Shown: positions 32,941 through 41,965, numbered from the stretch's first letter. The stretch: DNA of 64,000 bases from Streptacidiphilus jiangxiensis (GCF_900109465.1 NZ_FOAZ01000022.1:62001-126000), one strand, 5' to 3'. Made by a program: numbers and translations. Notes: generated by a model not told the origin, from the letters alone.

Positions 32941-34358
32941 GGCTCGGCGGCAGGTTCGGCGACCGGCTCCGCCGCCGTCACCGGCGCCTTCGCCGCCGAC
33001 GCCGACGCCCCTACGGCGGCCAGGCCCTCCTCGCTGGGGTACGCCTCCTCGTCGTGCACCGCGAGGTCGCCGATCTCCAGCACCTCGTCCGGGGCGCGGA
33101 GCTTCACGAACAGGCCGATGGCCTTGAGGATCACGAAGGTCATCACCGCGTCCCAGACGATGATCGTCCCGGCCGCGCCCAGTTGCACGAGCAGCTGCTT
33201 GGGGTGGCCGTGGAACAGCCCCGCGACGGAGAAGACGCTGCCGTCCTTGTTGTAGTAGACCGCCATGGCCGGGTCGGCGAACAGGCCCACCAGCAGGCCG
33301 CCGACCAGTCCCGCGACACCGTGGGTGTGGACCACGCCCAGGGCGTCGTCCACCTTCTGCATGAAGCGCAGCTTCCCCAGCTTGTTCCAGGACAGCCAGA
33401 CGATCACCGAGGCGATCAGGCCGACCAGGATCGCGCCCACCCCGGTCACGAAGCCGGCCGCCGGCGTGATCGCCACCAGGCCGACGATCATGCCGTTGAT
33501 CGCACCGAGGAAGGTCGGCTTGCGCTGCGGCCCGGCGAACATGTCCAGCAGCAGCCAGGTCAGCAGGGCGACGGCGGTGGCCAGGTTGGTGTTCAGCACG
33601 GCCGCGGCCGCGTTCTGACCGCCGAAGTACATGTCCCCGCCGTTGAAGCCGTTCCAGCCGAGCCACAGGATGCCCGCGCCGACCGCCACCATCGGCAGGT
33701 TGTTCGGCACGGCCCTGGCCCGGTCCCGGGCCAACCGCGGCCCGATCACCGCCGCGGCGACGAAGCCGGAGGTGCCGGCGGCGAGGTGGATCACGTAGCC
33801 GCCGGAGTAGTCCAGCGCCCCGGCCTGCGCCCACCAGCCGCCGCCCCAGAGCAGGAACGCGTTGACGGAGTAGACGATGCCGGACCAGAGCGGCACGAAC
33901 AGCAGCCACGCCTTGAAGTTCATCCGCCCGATCACGCTGCCGAGGAAGAGCAGCGGCGTGATGGCCGCGAAGGCGAACTGGAAGTAGGCCAGCGTGGACT
34001 GCGGGAACCGGAAGTCCGGCATCGCCCCGGTGCCGCTGACGAGCGGAATCGCGGCCTTTCCGGTCTCCGCTCCCGCGCTGGTGATCGTGCCCGGCCTGCC
34101 GACGGCGGAGTTCAGAATCCCGGGGCCGAGGTGGAGTGGTGATCCGAAGCTCATCTTGAACTCGTAGAGCACCCAGGCCACGAGAACGATCGAGAAAGCG
34201 CTGAACGCCATGAGCATGGTGTTCACAGCCCATTTGCGCTGCACCAGTCCGGCGTAGAGCACGGCGATGCCGGGGATGCTCATCAGGCCCACCAGCGTGG
34301 CTGCCACCAGCTGCCACGTGTTGTCGCCCGCGTTGAGCCAACTAGGGTAGGGAATCAC
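32937..34358 (-). CDS. amtB: ammonium transporter AmtB
   Basis: A 473-residue Amt/MEP/Rh channel with 11 predicted helices. Family motifs are GIAVLYAGLVQRKWAVNTML, the DYSGGYVIHLAAGTSGFVAA twin-His region with the first pore histidine, and VVHTHGVAGLVGGLLVGLFA with the second. A soluble C-terminal tail rich in Ala/Glu/Pro replaces the usual short tail. The GTG at 34358 follows GGGAGG. The control region carries three GAAAC-like boxes at 11-base spacing, which fits nitrogen control by GlnR. Confidence 0.94.
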   Translation of the reverse strand: MIPYPSWLNAGDNTWQLVAATLVGLMSIPGIAVLYAGLVQRKWAVNTMLMAFSAFSIVLVAWVLYEFKMSFGSPLHLGPGILNSAVGRPGTITSAGAETGKAAIPLVSGTGAMPDFRFPQSTLAYFQFAFAAITPLLFLGSVIGRMNFKAWLLFVPLWSGIVYSVNAFLLWGGGWWAQAGALDYSGGYVIHLAAGTSGFVAAAVIGPRLARDRARAVPNNLPMVAVGAGILWLGWNGFNGGDMYFGGQNAAAAVLNTNLATAVALLTWLLLDMFAGPQRKPTFLGAINGMIVGLVAITPAAGFVTGVGAILVGLIASVIVWLSWNKLGKLRFMQKVDDALGVVHTHGVAGLVGGLLVGLFADPAMAVYYNKDGSVFSVAGLFHGHPKQLLVQLGAAGTIIVWDAVMTFVILKAIGLFVKLRAPDEVLEIGDLAVHDEEAYPSEEGLAAVGASASAAKAPVTAAEPVAEPAAEP

Positions 34359-34411
34359 GCGATCGTGCCTCCCGTCGTGGGAATCGTTTCTCCGGACGGT
34401 GGGCTCGGCCC

Positions 34412-34438
34412 GTTTCCCTGACGTTTCGTCAGCATTTC
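34412..34438 (-). promoter_or_regulatory. GlnR-type operator upstream of amtB
   Basis: On the minus strand, GAAAT, GAAAC and GAAAC follow each other with six bases between (plus-strand 34434-34438, 34423-34427, 34412-34416). An 11-base period of GAAAC/GTNAC boxes is the pattern bound by Streptomyces GlnR upstream of amtB. It lies about 55-80 bases before the amtB start. Confidence 0.65.
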
Positions 34439-34472
34439 TGCGCGGCAAAAACCTTCATTCGCAGGAGAGCCA

Positions 34473-34943
34473 GTGATCCGACCCGCCGAACCCGCCGATC
34501 TCGCGGCTGTCGCGGCGATCTACGCCCACTACGTCACGGAAACCGTGATCACCTTCGAGGAGACGCCGCCGAGCGTCGCCGACTGGCAGTCGAAGGAATT
34601 GCCGGTATTCCTCGTCGCGGAGATCGACGGCGAGATCGCGGGCTACGCCTACGTGAGCCAGTACCGCCCCAAGCCCGCCTACCGGTTCACCGGCGAGAAC
34701 TCCATCTACCTGGCCCCGGGCCGCACGGGCCAGGGCCTCGGCAGCGCGCTGCTGGACGCGTTGCTGACGGAGTGCCGGAAGACCGAGCTGCGCCAACTGG
34801 TCGCCGTCATCGCGGACTCCGGCAACGACGCCTCCGTCACCCTGCACCGCCGCTTCGGCTTCGAGCAGGTCGGCCGGCTGCGGAACGTCGGCTTCAAGCA
34901 CGGACGGTGGATCGACACGACGCTGATGCAGCTGCCCCTTTAG
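34473..34943 (+). CDS. GNAT N-acetyltransferase (Pat/MddA-like)
   Basis: A 156-residue acetyltransferase of the phosphinothricin/methionine-sulfone group. The beginning RPAEPADLAAVAAIYAHYV and VTFEETPP-like ITFEETPPS match. The acetyl-CoA loop is APGRTGQGLGSAL, and the end GFKHGRWIDTTLMQ is characteristic. Natural substrates are probably methionine-derived or glutamate-analogue inhibitors of glutamine synthetase, which would suit the neighbouring amtB. The GTG start has AGGAG upstream. Confidence 0.88.
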   Translation: MIRPAEPADLAAVAAIYAHYVTETVITFEETPPSVADWQSKELPVFLVAEIDGEIAGYAYVSQYRPKPAYRFTGENSIYLAPGRTGQGLGSALLDALLTECRKTELRQLVAVIADSGNDASVTLHRRFGFEQVGRLRNVGFKHGRWIDTTLMQLPL

Positions 34944-35045
34944 GGGCGCGAGGAACTACGCGAGAAACCACTGATGAGCAGATGGTCCTCAATGCGCAGG
35001 GCCATCCGCACGCCATTGGTTTCTCGCGCAGTTCCTCGCGCCCCT
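34942..35045. repeat. long imperfect palindrome of the GGGGCGCGAGGAAC family
   Basis: The left arm GGGGCGCGAGGAACTACGCG (34943 on), followed by AGAAACCA, is mirrored by TGGTTTCTCGCGCAGTTCCT ending at 35037 and then CGCGCCCC. The 40-odd bases between also pair partly (GGTCC/GGCC region). It fills the space between the GNAT gene and the convergent ROK gene and could act as a bidirectional terminator. Confidence 0.85.
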
Positions 35046-35053
35046 GCGGGTTC

Positions 35054-36151
35054 TCACCGTTCCAAAGGTGTCCACCACTGCGTGCGGCGACGCCCCACGC
35101 CCGTGCTGCGGGCCGCGGCGCGTTCCACGCGGGCACGCTTGACCGTACGGAAGCGCCGTGCGCGCCCGCGCGCGAGGTCCGCTGCGCCGATGAGGCCGGC
35201 GGTGTTGCCGAGGCGGGCCTCGAGGACGTCCGCCTCCGGGCGGAAGCCGCGGCCGGTGAGGTTGCGGCGGTAGGCCTCCCGCGCTGGGGTGAGCAGGAGC
35301 TCGCCCGCCGCGGAGACGCCGCCGCCGATGACGAAGCGGCCCGGATCCAGCGCGGCGGCGAGGTTGGCGAGGCCGAGGCCGAGCCACTGGCCGATCTCCT
35401 GGAGGAGTTCGACCGCACAGGGATCACCCGCCTGGGCCGCCTCGGTGACCAGCGGGCCGGTGATCGCCGAGACGTCGCCGTCGACGCGGTCCAGCAGCGG
35501 CTGCGCGACCGGCGACTCCGCCGCCGCCAGCTCGCGCGCCTCACGGACCAGCGCGTTGCCGGAGGAGTACTGCTCCCAACAGCCGCGGTTGCCGCAGGGG
35601 CAACGGTGGCCGCCGGGAACGACCGTCATGTGGCCGAACTCGCCGGCCATGCCGTAGCGGCCACGCTCCAGCCGGCCACCGCGCACGATCGCACCGCCGA
35701 TGCCGGTGCCGAGGTTCACCATCACCAGGTGCTCCTCCCCCGCGCCCGCGCCGAAGCGCCACTCCGCCCAGGCGGCGGCGTTCGCGTCGTTCTCGACGAT
35801 CACCGGCAGCTTGAGCCGGTCCGTCAGGGCCGCCTGCAGCGGCTCGTTGCGCCAGCTCAGGTGAGGTGCGAACAGCACCCGCGCGCGATGGGCGTCGACG
35901 AAGCCGGCCGCGCCGATGCCGACCGCGTGGACGTCGTGCCGGTCGGCGAGGGAGAGCACCAGCTCGGTGATGACGTCCTCGACGACCTTGGGGCTCTTGC
36001 TCTTGTGGGGCGTCTCGGTGCGCAGCTGCTCCAGGATCCGGCCCTCGCCGTCGACGACCCCGGCGGCGATCTTCGTGCCGCCGATGTCGATGCCGACCGT
36101 CGGCAGGCGCAGGGCCGTCCTGCGGACGTACTCGGCGTAATCGCTGCTCAA
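35054..36151 (-). CDS. ROK-family sugar kinase (glucokinase-like)
   Basis: A 365-residue ROK kinase. The phosphate motif is GIDIGGTKIAAGVV near residue 20. The substrate region VENDANAAAWAEWRFGAG carries the catalytic Asp, then the zinc motif CPCGNRGCWEQYSSGNALVR. VDGVSD-like IGGGVSAAGELLL lies in the C-terminal lobe. It resembles Streptomyces glucokinase but with a different N-terminus, and with a basic C-terminal extension of about 40 residues (RARRFRTVKRARVERAAARS). The TTG start at 36151 is uncertain. Likely substrates are glucose or N-acetyl sugars. Confidence 0.88.
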   Translation of the reverse strand: MSSDYAEYVRRTALRLPTVGIDIGGTKIAAGVVDGEGRILEQLRTETPHKSKSPKVVEDVITELVLSLADRHDVHAVGIGAAGFVDAHRARVLFAPHLSWRNEPLQAALTDRLKLPVIVENDANAAAWAEWRFGAGAGEEHLVMVNLGTGIGGAIVRGGRLERGRYGMAGEFGHMTVVPGGHRCPCGNRGCWEQYSSGNALVREARELAAAESPVAQPLLDRVDGDVSAITGPLVTEAAQAGDPCAVELLQEIGQWLGLGLANLAAALDPGRFVIGGGVSAAGELLLTPAREAYRRNLTGRGFRPEADVLEARLGNTAGLIGAADLARGRARRFRTVKRARVERAAARSTGVGRRRTQWWTPLER

Positions 36152-36238
36152 CTCGCGTCCGATCCGATCCGTGTTCGCGCTGGTGGGTGGCTTGGATGTC
36201 CATCCTGCCGCGTCACCGGCACCCGGCGCGATTCGGGA

Positions 36239-37804
36239 TCAGCTCAGTTCGAGGGCGAGGAAGAAGTCCACCCGGTCCTCCAGGCGCGAGAGGTCACGCC
36301 CGGTCAGCTCCTCGATCCGGCCGATGCGGTAGCGCAGCGTGTTGACGTGGACGTGCAGCGCGGCCGCGCAGCGGGTCCAGGAGCCGTCGTAGCGCAGGAA
36401 CGCCTCCAGGGTGCGGACAAGGTCCGCCTGGTGCTCGAGGTCGTAGCCGATGACGCGGTCCAGCAGCCGGGAGCGGAACGCACGGCGCACCTCGTCCGGG
36501 ACGGCGGCCAGCAGCAGCACGTGCGAGGCCAGCTCCTCCGGGCCCGCGACGCACAGGCGGCCGAGCCGGGCCGCGGCGATGCGGCGGGCGTGCCGGGCCT
36601 CCTCCAGAGCGCCGCGCAGGCCGCCCACGCCGTCGGCGGGCGCGCTGACACCCACGGTGAGCCGACCCTCCGGGCCGAGCCCGGCCTCCAGCGGCGCGAG
36701 CAGCTCGGCCAGCACCTCCGAGGCGGTCCGCTCGCCCTGCGGCAGCGGCAGCACCACGACCGCGGCGTCGCCGTCGTCGCCGACCAGGGCCCGGTCGTCA
36801 AGGCCGGTCAGCGCCTCGGCGACGGCCTCGCGGGCCTCCCCCTCGGCGAGCGCCTGCCCCGCGACGGAGACCACGACCCAGCTCTGCGGCAGCGGCAGCT
36901 CGGGGCCGCTGCTCATCGCGTGCGCGGCCTCCATGGCGCGCAGCAGCTCGTCCGGCGCGGCGTCACGCTGCAACAGCGTGATCATCTCGTCGGCGAGCCG
37001 TGCCCGCAGGGTGCGGCCGTCGTCGCGGCGGACGCGCTCGGCGGAGACCAGGCGGGCCAGGTTCTCGGCGAGCTGGCGGCGCTTGGCGGTCCAGTCGGTG
37101 ATGTCGCCCTCGACCGCGAGCAGCCACTGCGCGAGCGGCGTGCCGCCGGGGACGGGCAGCAGCGAGAACTGGCGATCACCCACGCGGGTGCGGCTGGCCG
37201 GGGTACTGCGTCGGCGCTGCGCCTCCAGGTGCGCGCGCACCAGCGCCTCCCGCTCGGGCCCGTCGAGCCCGTCGACGGGCCCGGCGACGAGGCGGCCGGT
37301 GGGCGTCAGCACCCAGCTCTCCAGGTCGACGTCACCGCCGAGCAACTGGAGCACGGCGTCCAGGCCTGCGCCGCTGGCGGCGGAGACGAGCATGCGGTGG
37401 CGGTCGACGAGCGCGGAGAGGTCCGCGGCGCGGTCGGCGGAGACCTGGCGGTTGACGTACTCGGCGACGGAGCCGAAGGCGACGTCGTCCGGGACGGCGA
37501 AGAGCGGCAGGCGGTGGCGCTCGCATGCCTCGATGAGGTCCTGCGGCACGGGCCCGACCTCCGCCTCCCCGGCGGCGAGGCCGGCGGCACCGCCGGAGGC
37601 CAGGTGGCGGACGAAGCGCTCGGAGTCCTCCGACTCGTAGCGCCACAGCATTCCGGTGAGCACGAGCTCACCGCCGTGCAGGTACCGACTGGGGTCGCGC
37701 AGGTCCGTGGTCATCACGCCGGTCACCACGCGGTCGAGCTCTTCACCTCCCGCGAGCAGCCGCATCGGCGGTGCGGTGGGAGCGAGCAGCGCACCGATCC
37801 GCAC
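36239..37804 (-). CDS. PucR-family transcriptional regulator
   Basis: A 521-residue regulator. The N-terminal PucR domain (ELDRVVTGVMTTDLRDPSRY, then LHGGELVLTGM) is followed by a GAF-like middle and the C-terminal helix-turn-helix AFLRYDGSWTRCAAALHVHV then NTLRYRIGRIEELTG. PucR-type proteins control purine catabolism in Bacillus and relatives. Xanthine dehydrogenase genes 2.8 kb away make them the likely target. GTG start at 37804. Confidence 0.92.
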   Translation of the reverse strand: MRIGALLAPTAPPMRLLAGGEELDRVVTGVMTTDLRDPSRYLHGGELVLTGMLWRYESEDSERFVRHLASGGAAGLAAGEAEVGPVPQDLIEACERHRLPLFAVPDDVAFGSVAEYVNRQVSADRAADLSALVDRHRMLVSAASGAGLDAVLQLLGGDVDLESWVLTPTGRLVAGPVDGLDGPEREALVRAHLEAQRRRSTPASRTRVGDRQFSLLPVPGGTPLAQWLLAVEGDITDWTAKRRQLAENLARLVSAERVRRDDGRTLRARLADEMITLLQRDAAPDELLRAMEAAHAMSSGPELPLPQSWVVVSVAGQALAEGEAREAVAEALTGLDDRALVGDDGDAAVVVLPLPQGERTASEVLAELLAPLEAGLGPEGRLTVGVSAPADGVGGLRGALEEARHARRIAAARLGRLCVAGPEELASHVLLLAAVPDEVRRAFRSRLLDRVIGYDLEHQADLVRTLEAFLRYDGSWTRCAAALHVHVNTLRYRIGRIEELTGRDLSRLEDRVDFFLALELS

Positions 37805-37863
37805 GTCGGGTACCTCCGAAACTCGGCAAAAGGGATGGGCTTCCGGGAGACGGTACCCGAACC

Positions 37864-38013
37864 CCCAGGGGCGCGAGGAATCGATCCGAGCTGTGGTTGC
37901 ACTATCTCAAGGGGCGCGGGGAACTGCGCGAGAAACCACCGGCGTGCGGATGGCCCTGCTCGCTGAGGACCATTCGCACGCCGGTGGCTTGTCGCGCAGT
38001 TCCCCGCGCCCCT
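37864..38013. repeat. intergenic palindromes of the GGGGCGCGRGGAAC family
   Basis: One CCCAGGGGCGCGAGG copy at 37864-37878 is followed by a long imperfect hairpin. Its left arm GGGGCGCGGGGAACTGCGCG starts at 37911 and pairs with CGCGCAGTTCCCCGCGCCCC ending near 38012; inner arms CCACCGGCGTGCG and CGCACGCCGGTGG also pair. Together with the 84-base array it fills the 477-base gap between the PucR start and the M3 peptidase stop. Confidence 0.85.
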
Positions 38014-38270
38014 GATGGGTGCAACTACTTGCGGGAGTATCACTGACCCGGTCGCGCCCACGCGGCGGAGCCGCACATGTCACGGCCCCGCGCCCCTGAT
38101 GGGTGCAACCACTTGCGGGAGCATCACCGACCCGGTCGCGCCCACGCGGCGGAGCCGCACATGTCACGGCCCCGCGCCCCTGATGGGTGCAACCACTTGC
38201 GGGAGCATCACCGACCCGGTCGCGCCCACGCGGCGGAGCCGCACATGTCACGGCCCCGCGCCCCTGATGG
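38011..38270. repeat. 84-bp tandem repeat, three copies plus a partial
   Basis: Units begin at CCTGATGG at 38011, 38095, 38179 and 38263 (the partial), an exact 84-base period. Copies two and three are nearly identical; copy one differs at a few bases. Each contains CGCGCCCACGCGGCGGAGCC and CGCACATGTCACGGCCCCGC. The period is a multiple of three, so an open frame runs through as 28-residue repeats, but this is not believed to be a protein. The unit shares a 28-base segment with the intergenic DNA at 56730-56757. Confidence 0.9.
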
Positions 38271-38281
38271 TGCTCGCTTGC

Positions 38282-40309
38282 CTAGCCCTCCAGTCCGCGC
38301 CGCTTCAGCAGCGGCTGGATCTCCGGGGCACGGCCGCGGAACGTCGCGAACGCCGTCATCGGGTTCGCGGAGCCGCCCGGGGCCAGGAGGACGCGGCGGA
38401 AGATCTCGCCGCACTCGCGGACGGAGAGTTCCGACTCCTTGAACCACTCCACCGTGTCCGCGTCCAGGACCTCGGACCACATGTAGCCGTAGTAGCCCGC
38501 CGAGTACCAGTCGCCGGCGAAGACGTGGGCGAAGTACCCGGTGCGGTAGCGCGGCGGGATGGACGGGTGGGCCAGGCCGAAGCGCCGCAGCGCGGCCGCC
38601 TCGAACGCCTCCGCGTCGCCCGCGCCCTCGCCGTCGGGGGCGGAGTGCCAGGCCCAGTCCAGCAGGGCCGCACCGAGGTACTCGACGGTACGGAAGCCCT
38701 CGCCGAAGTTCTGGGCCTCGCGGACCCGCTCGACCAGCTCGGCCGGCATCGGCTCGCCGGTCTCGACGTGGCGGGCGTAGTTGCCGAAGACCTCCGGCCA
38801 CTCCATCCACATCTCGTTGACCTGCGAGGGGTACTCGATGAAGTCGCGCGGCACCTCCATGTACTGCGAGGGGTGGATCACGTCGGTGAAGAGCCCGTGC
38901 AGCGCGTGACCGAACTCGTGGAAGAGGGTCCGCACCTCGTCCCAGGTGAGCAGGACGGGCTCGCCGGCCGGGGGCTTGGCGATGTTGAGGTTGTTGGTGA
39001 CCACGGACTGCTGGCCCAGCAGGGTCGACTGACGGACGAACTCGTGCATCCAGGCGCCGCCGCGCTTGGACTCGCGAGCGAAGAAGTCGGCGATGTAGAG
39101 GCCGATCGGGCGGCCGTCCGCCTCGCGGACCTCGAAGACGCGGGCGTCGGGGTGGTGGGCGACGAGCTCGGGGCGCTCCTCGAAGGTGATGCCGTAGACG
39201 AGGTTCGCGGCGTGGAAGACGCCGCGGACCAGGACGGACTCCAGCTCCAGGTAGGGGCGCATCTGGGCGCCGTCCACGTCGTAGCGCTCCTTGCGGACCT
39301 GCTCGGACAGGTACTGCCAGTCCGCCGCCGCGACCCGCTCCACGCCCGCGCTGGCGGCGAGCGCCGCGCCCTCGCGGTCGGCGTTGGCGACGGCGGGGGC
39401 GACCAGGCCACCGAGCATGGACTCGACGGCCTCGGTGCTGCCGGAGGTCTGGTCGGCGACGACGTAGGCGGCGTGCGAGTCGAAGCCGAGCAGGCGGGCT
39501 CGCTCGGCGCGCAGCGTCGCCATGCGGACGGCGAGCGGGCCGTTGTCCTCGATGCCGCGGGCGAGCGAGGCGTCCAGCAGGCGGGCGCGCAGCTTCGGGT
39601 CGGTGAGCGAGGCCAGCTCGGTCTGGTTGGAGAAGTTCTTCAGGCTGAGCACGTACTTGCCGTCGTGGCCGAGTGCCTTGGCGTTCTCGGCGGCGGCGGC
39701 GATCTGGCCGTCGGGGAGGCCGTCGAGCTCCTCGGGGGTGTCCAGGACGACGGCGGCGGCCCGGGTGCCCTCGAAGAGGTTCTTCTCGAAGGCGGAGCCG
39801 AGGGTGGCCAGCTCGGCGTTGAGCTCGCGCAGGCGCGCCTGGCCGGACTCGTCGAGCTGGGCGCCGCCGCGGACGAAGCGGTTGTGCCAGTACCGCAGCA
39901 CCCGCAGCTCGTTCGCGTCCAGGCCGAGCTCCTCGCGGCGGGCGTGGACCGCGTCGATGCGGGCGAAGAGCGCGGGGTCCAGCTGGATCGCGTCGGTGTG
40001 CGCGGCCAGCCGGGGCTGGATCTCCCCGTCCAGGTCCCGCAGCGCGGGCGTGGAGTCGGAGGCGACCACGTTCTCGAAGACGAGCTGCACGCGGCGCAAC
40101 AGCTGTCCGGTGCGCTCCAGGGCGACCAGGGTGTTGTCGAAGTCGGCCGGCTCGGGGTTCGCGGTGATGGCGGCGATCTCGGCGAGCTGCTCGGCCATGC
40201 CGGCCTCGAGGGCGGGCCGGTAGTGGGCTTCCTCGATCTGCGCGAAAGGCGGAAGCTCGTAGGGGAGCGGGCTGGGCTGCAGGAACGGGTTCGGCGTCGG
40301 CTGAGTCAC
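38282..40309 (-). CDS. M3-family zinc oligopeptidase (Dcp/PrlC-like)
   Basis: A 675-residue intracellular metallopeptidase without a signal peptide. The zinc motif is FHEFGHALHGLF, and a third zinc ligand Glu follows in FIEYPSQVNEMWMEWPEV. The helical N-terminus and the YF(A/S)-type substrate loop YRTGYFAHVFAGDWYSAGYY are typical of peptidyl-dipeptidase Dcp/oligopeptidase A. It degrades short peptides, probably in turnover. GTG start at 40309. It has no evident link to the purine genes that diverge from it. Confidence 0.93.
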   Translation of the reverse strand: MTQPTPNPFLQPSPLPYELPPFAQIEEAHYRPALEAGMAEQLAEIAAITANPEPADFDNTLVALERTGQLLRRVQLVFENVVASDSTPALRDLDGEIQPRLAAHTDAIQLDPALFARIDAVHARREELGLDANELRVLRYWHNRFVRGGAQLDESGQARLRELNAELATLGSAFEKNLFEGTRAAAVVLDTPEELDGLPDGQIAAAAENAKALGHDGKYVLSLKNFSNQTELASLTDPKLRARLLDASLARGIEDNGPLAVRMATLRAERARLLGFDSHAAYVVADQTSGSTEAVESMLGGLVAPAVANADREGAALAASAGVERVAAADWQYLSEQVRKERYDVDGAQMRPYLELESVLVRGVFHAANLVYGITFEERPELVAHHPDARVFEVREADGRPIGLYIADFFARESKRGGAWMHEFVRQSTLLGQQSVVTNNLNIAKPPAGEPVLLTWDEVRTLFHEFGHALHGLFTDVIHPSQYMEVPRDFIEYPSQVNEMWMEWPEVFGNYARHVETGEPMPAELVERVREAQNFGEGFRTVEYLGAALLDWAWHSAPDGEGAGDAEAFEAAALRRFGLAHPSIPPRYRTGYFAHVFAGDWYSAGYYGYMWSEVLDADTVEWFKESELSVRECGEIFRRVLLAPGGSANPMTAFATFRGRAPEIQPLLKRRGLEG

Positions 40310-40574
40310 AGCTCAGACACTACGCCGCGGGGTGTCAGCCGCGCCGCAGCTTTTCGCGCTCAGGGTAAAGCCTTCCGGCTCCATCCGCCCGCCGTGTCCC
40401 GTTCGCCAACCGTTGGAGAAAAGTACAGCCATCCGGGTGGGCTCGGCAGCGCGCCTCATGCCATCAGTGACTGACGGCACACCACTCCCCGATTGTGTAC
40501 TGCTCACACCTCCCCGAATACCCCGAACACCTCCCCACGCAATGCTTGCCGTACCCACCGAAGGAGTCACCCGC
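40310..40574. promoter_or_regulatory. divergent promoter region of the xanthine dehydrogenase operon
   Basis: 265 bases without a gene between the M3 peptidase and the FAD subunit. TGTG-TACTGCT-CACA at about 40494-40508 is a short dyad that could bind a regulator such as PucR, and a GAAGGAG ribosome site precedes 40575. No clear -10/-35 pair is claimed. Confidence 0.3.
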
Positions 40575-41480
40575 ATGGAGTTCCTGCGGCCCGCCACTTG
40601 GGACGAGGCACTCGCGGCGAAGGCCGAGCACCCGTCCGCGCTGCCGATCTCCGGCGGTACGGACGTGATGGTCGAGCTCAACTTCGACCGTCACCGCCCG
40701 TCCGCCCTGTTGGACCTGAACCGGATCAGCGAGCTGACCGCGTGGGAGTCCGGCCGTTTCGAGGGCCAGGAGGGCGAGGTGATCCGGCTCGGTGCCGCGG
40801 TCCCCTACGCCCGGATCACCCGTGAGCTGAGCCGGGAGCTGCCCGGTCTCGCCCTGGCCGGCAACACCGTCGGCTCCCCGCAGATCCGCAACCGCGGCAG
40901 CGTCGGCGGCAACCTCGGCGGCGCCTCGCCCGCCGGTGACGCCCACCCCGCGCTGCTGGCCGCCGGACGTGACGTCCTGGTCGAGGCCGAGTCGGTGCGC
41001 GGCACCCGCCTGATCCCGATCGACGAGTTCTACGTCGGCGTCAAGCGCAACAGCCTGGAGCCGGACGAGCTGATCCGCGCCGTCCGCATCCCCGTGGCCG
41101 ACGGCCCGCAGCAGTTCTCGAAGATCGGCACCCGCAACGCGATGGTCATCGCGGTGTGCGCCTTCGGTATCGCACTGCACCCCAAGAACGGCACGGTCGG
41201 CACCGGCATCGGCTCTGCGGCCCCGACGCCGCGCCGTGCGGTGGAGGCCGAGGAGTTCATCGCCGGCGAACTGGCCGAGCGCGGCCTGTGGGAGTCCGGC
41301 GCCCTGATCGGCCCGGCCGCGATCCAGCGCTTCGGTGAGCTGGTCACCGCCGCCGCCTCCCCGATCGACGACGTCCGCGGGACCGCCGCCTACCGCCGCC
41401 ACGCGCTGGCGGTCATGGCCCGGCGGACCCTGACCTGGACCTGGAACGAGTACACGCAGTCCCTGAGGAGCGCAGCATGA
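40575..41480 (+). CDS. xdhB: xanthine dehydrogenase, FAD-binding subunit
   Basis: A 301-residue FAD subunit (E. coli XdhB-type naming). FAD-contact motifs are PISGGTDVMVELNFDRHRPS near residue 25 and GNTVGSPQIRNRGSVGGNLG then GASPAGDAHPAL. It passes electrons from the Fe-S clusters to NAD. Start at 40575 with GAAGGAG nine bases upstream. The 2Fe-2S subunit gene overlaps its stop (ATGA), so the three subunits are co-translated. Confidence 0.93.
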   Translation: MEFLRPATWDEALAAKAEHPSALPISGGTDVMVELNFDRHRPSALLDLNRISELTAWESGRFEGQEGEVIRLGAAVPYARITRELSRELPGLALAGNTVGSPQIRNRGSVGGNLGGASPAGDAHPALLAAGRDVLVEAESVRGTRLIPIDEFYVGVKRNSLEPDELIRAVRIPVADGPQQFSKIGTRNAMVIAVCAFGIALHPKNGTVGTGIGSAAPTPRRAVEAEEFIAGELAERGLWESGALIGPAAIQRFGELVTAAASPIDDVRGTAAYRRHALAVMARRTLTWTWNEYTQSLRSAA

Positions 41481-41965
41481 GGGTGACCTTCACCGCCAAC
41501 GGCCGCGAGGTCGAGGCGGACGACGTCTGGGAGGGCGAGAGCCTCCTGTTCATGCTGCGCGAGCGCCTGGGCCTGCCGGGCTCAAAGAACGCCTGCGAGC
41601 AGGGCGAGTGCGGCTCCTGCACCGTCTACCTCGACGGTGCCCCGGTCTGCTCCTGCCTGGTCGCGGCCGGCCAGGTGCAGGACCGCGAGGTCCGCACCGT
41701 CGAGGGCCTGGCCGACCCGGAGACCGGTCTGGACGACGTCCAGCAGGCCTTCGTCGACGCCGGCGCCGTGCAGTGCGGCTTCTGCACCCCCGGTCTGCTG
41801 GTGCAGTCCCACGACCTGCTGGAGCGCAACCCGCAGCCCAGCGACAACGACATCCGCGAGGCCCTCTCCGGCAACCTGTGCCGCTGCACCGGTTACGAGA
41901 AGATCATGGACGCCGTCCGCCTCGCCTCGGCCCGCAAGTGTTCGAGCTCGGAGGTGTCCCAGTGA
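41477..41965 (+). CDS. xanthine dehydrogenase, 2Fe-2S subunit
   Basis: A 162-residue electron-transfer subunit. The plant-ferredoxin cluster is held by Cys40, Cys45, Cys48 and Cys60 (CEQGECGSCTVYLDGAPVCS). The second cluster is in the helical C-terminal domain (QCGFCTPG and NLCRCTGY). The last residues contain an extra Cys-Ser run (KCSSSEVSQ). It overlaps both neighbours by four bases. Confidence 0.94.
   Translation: MRVTFTANGREVEADDVWEGESLLFMLRERLGLPGSKNACEQGECGSCTVYLDGAPVCSCLVAAGQVQDREVRTVEGLADPETGLDDVQQAFVDAGAVQCGFCTPGLLVQSHDLLERNPQPSDNDIREALSGNLCRCTGYEKIMDAVRLASARKCSSSEVSQ

Noticed and set aside
38011-38270. Possible CRISPR array
   Set aside because: Whole 84-base units are repeated without variable spacers, and no cas genes are near.
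38015-40474. Plus-strand frame starting with 28-residue tandem repeats
   Set aside because: The repeats come from the 84-base intergenic array and the rest is antisense to the M3 peptidase; no ribosome site or domain.
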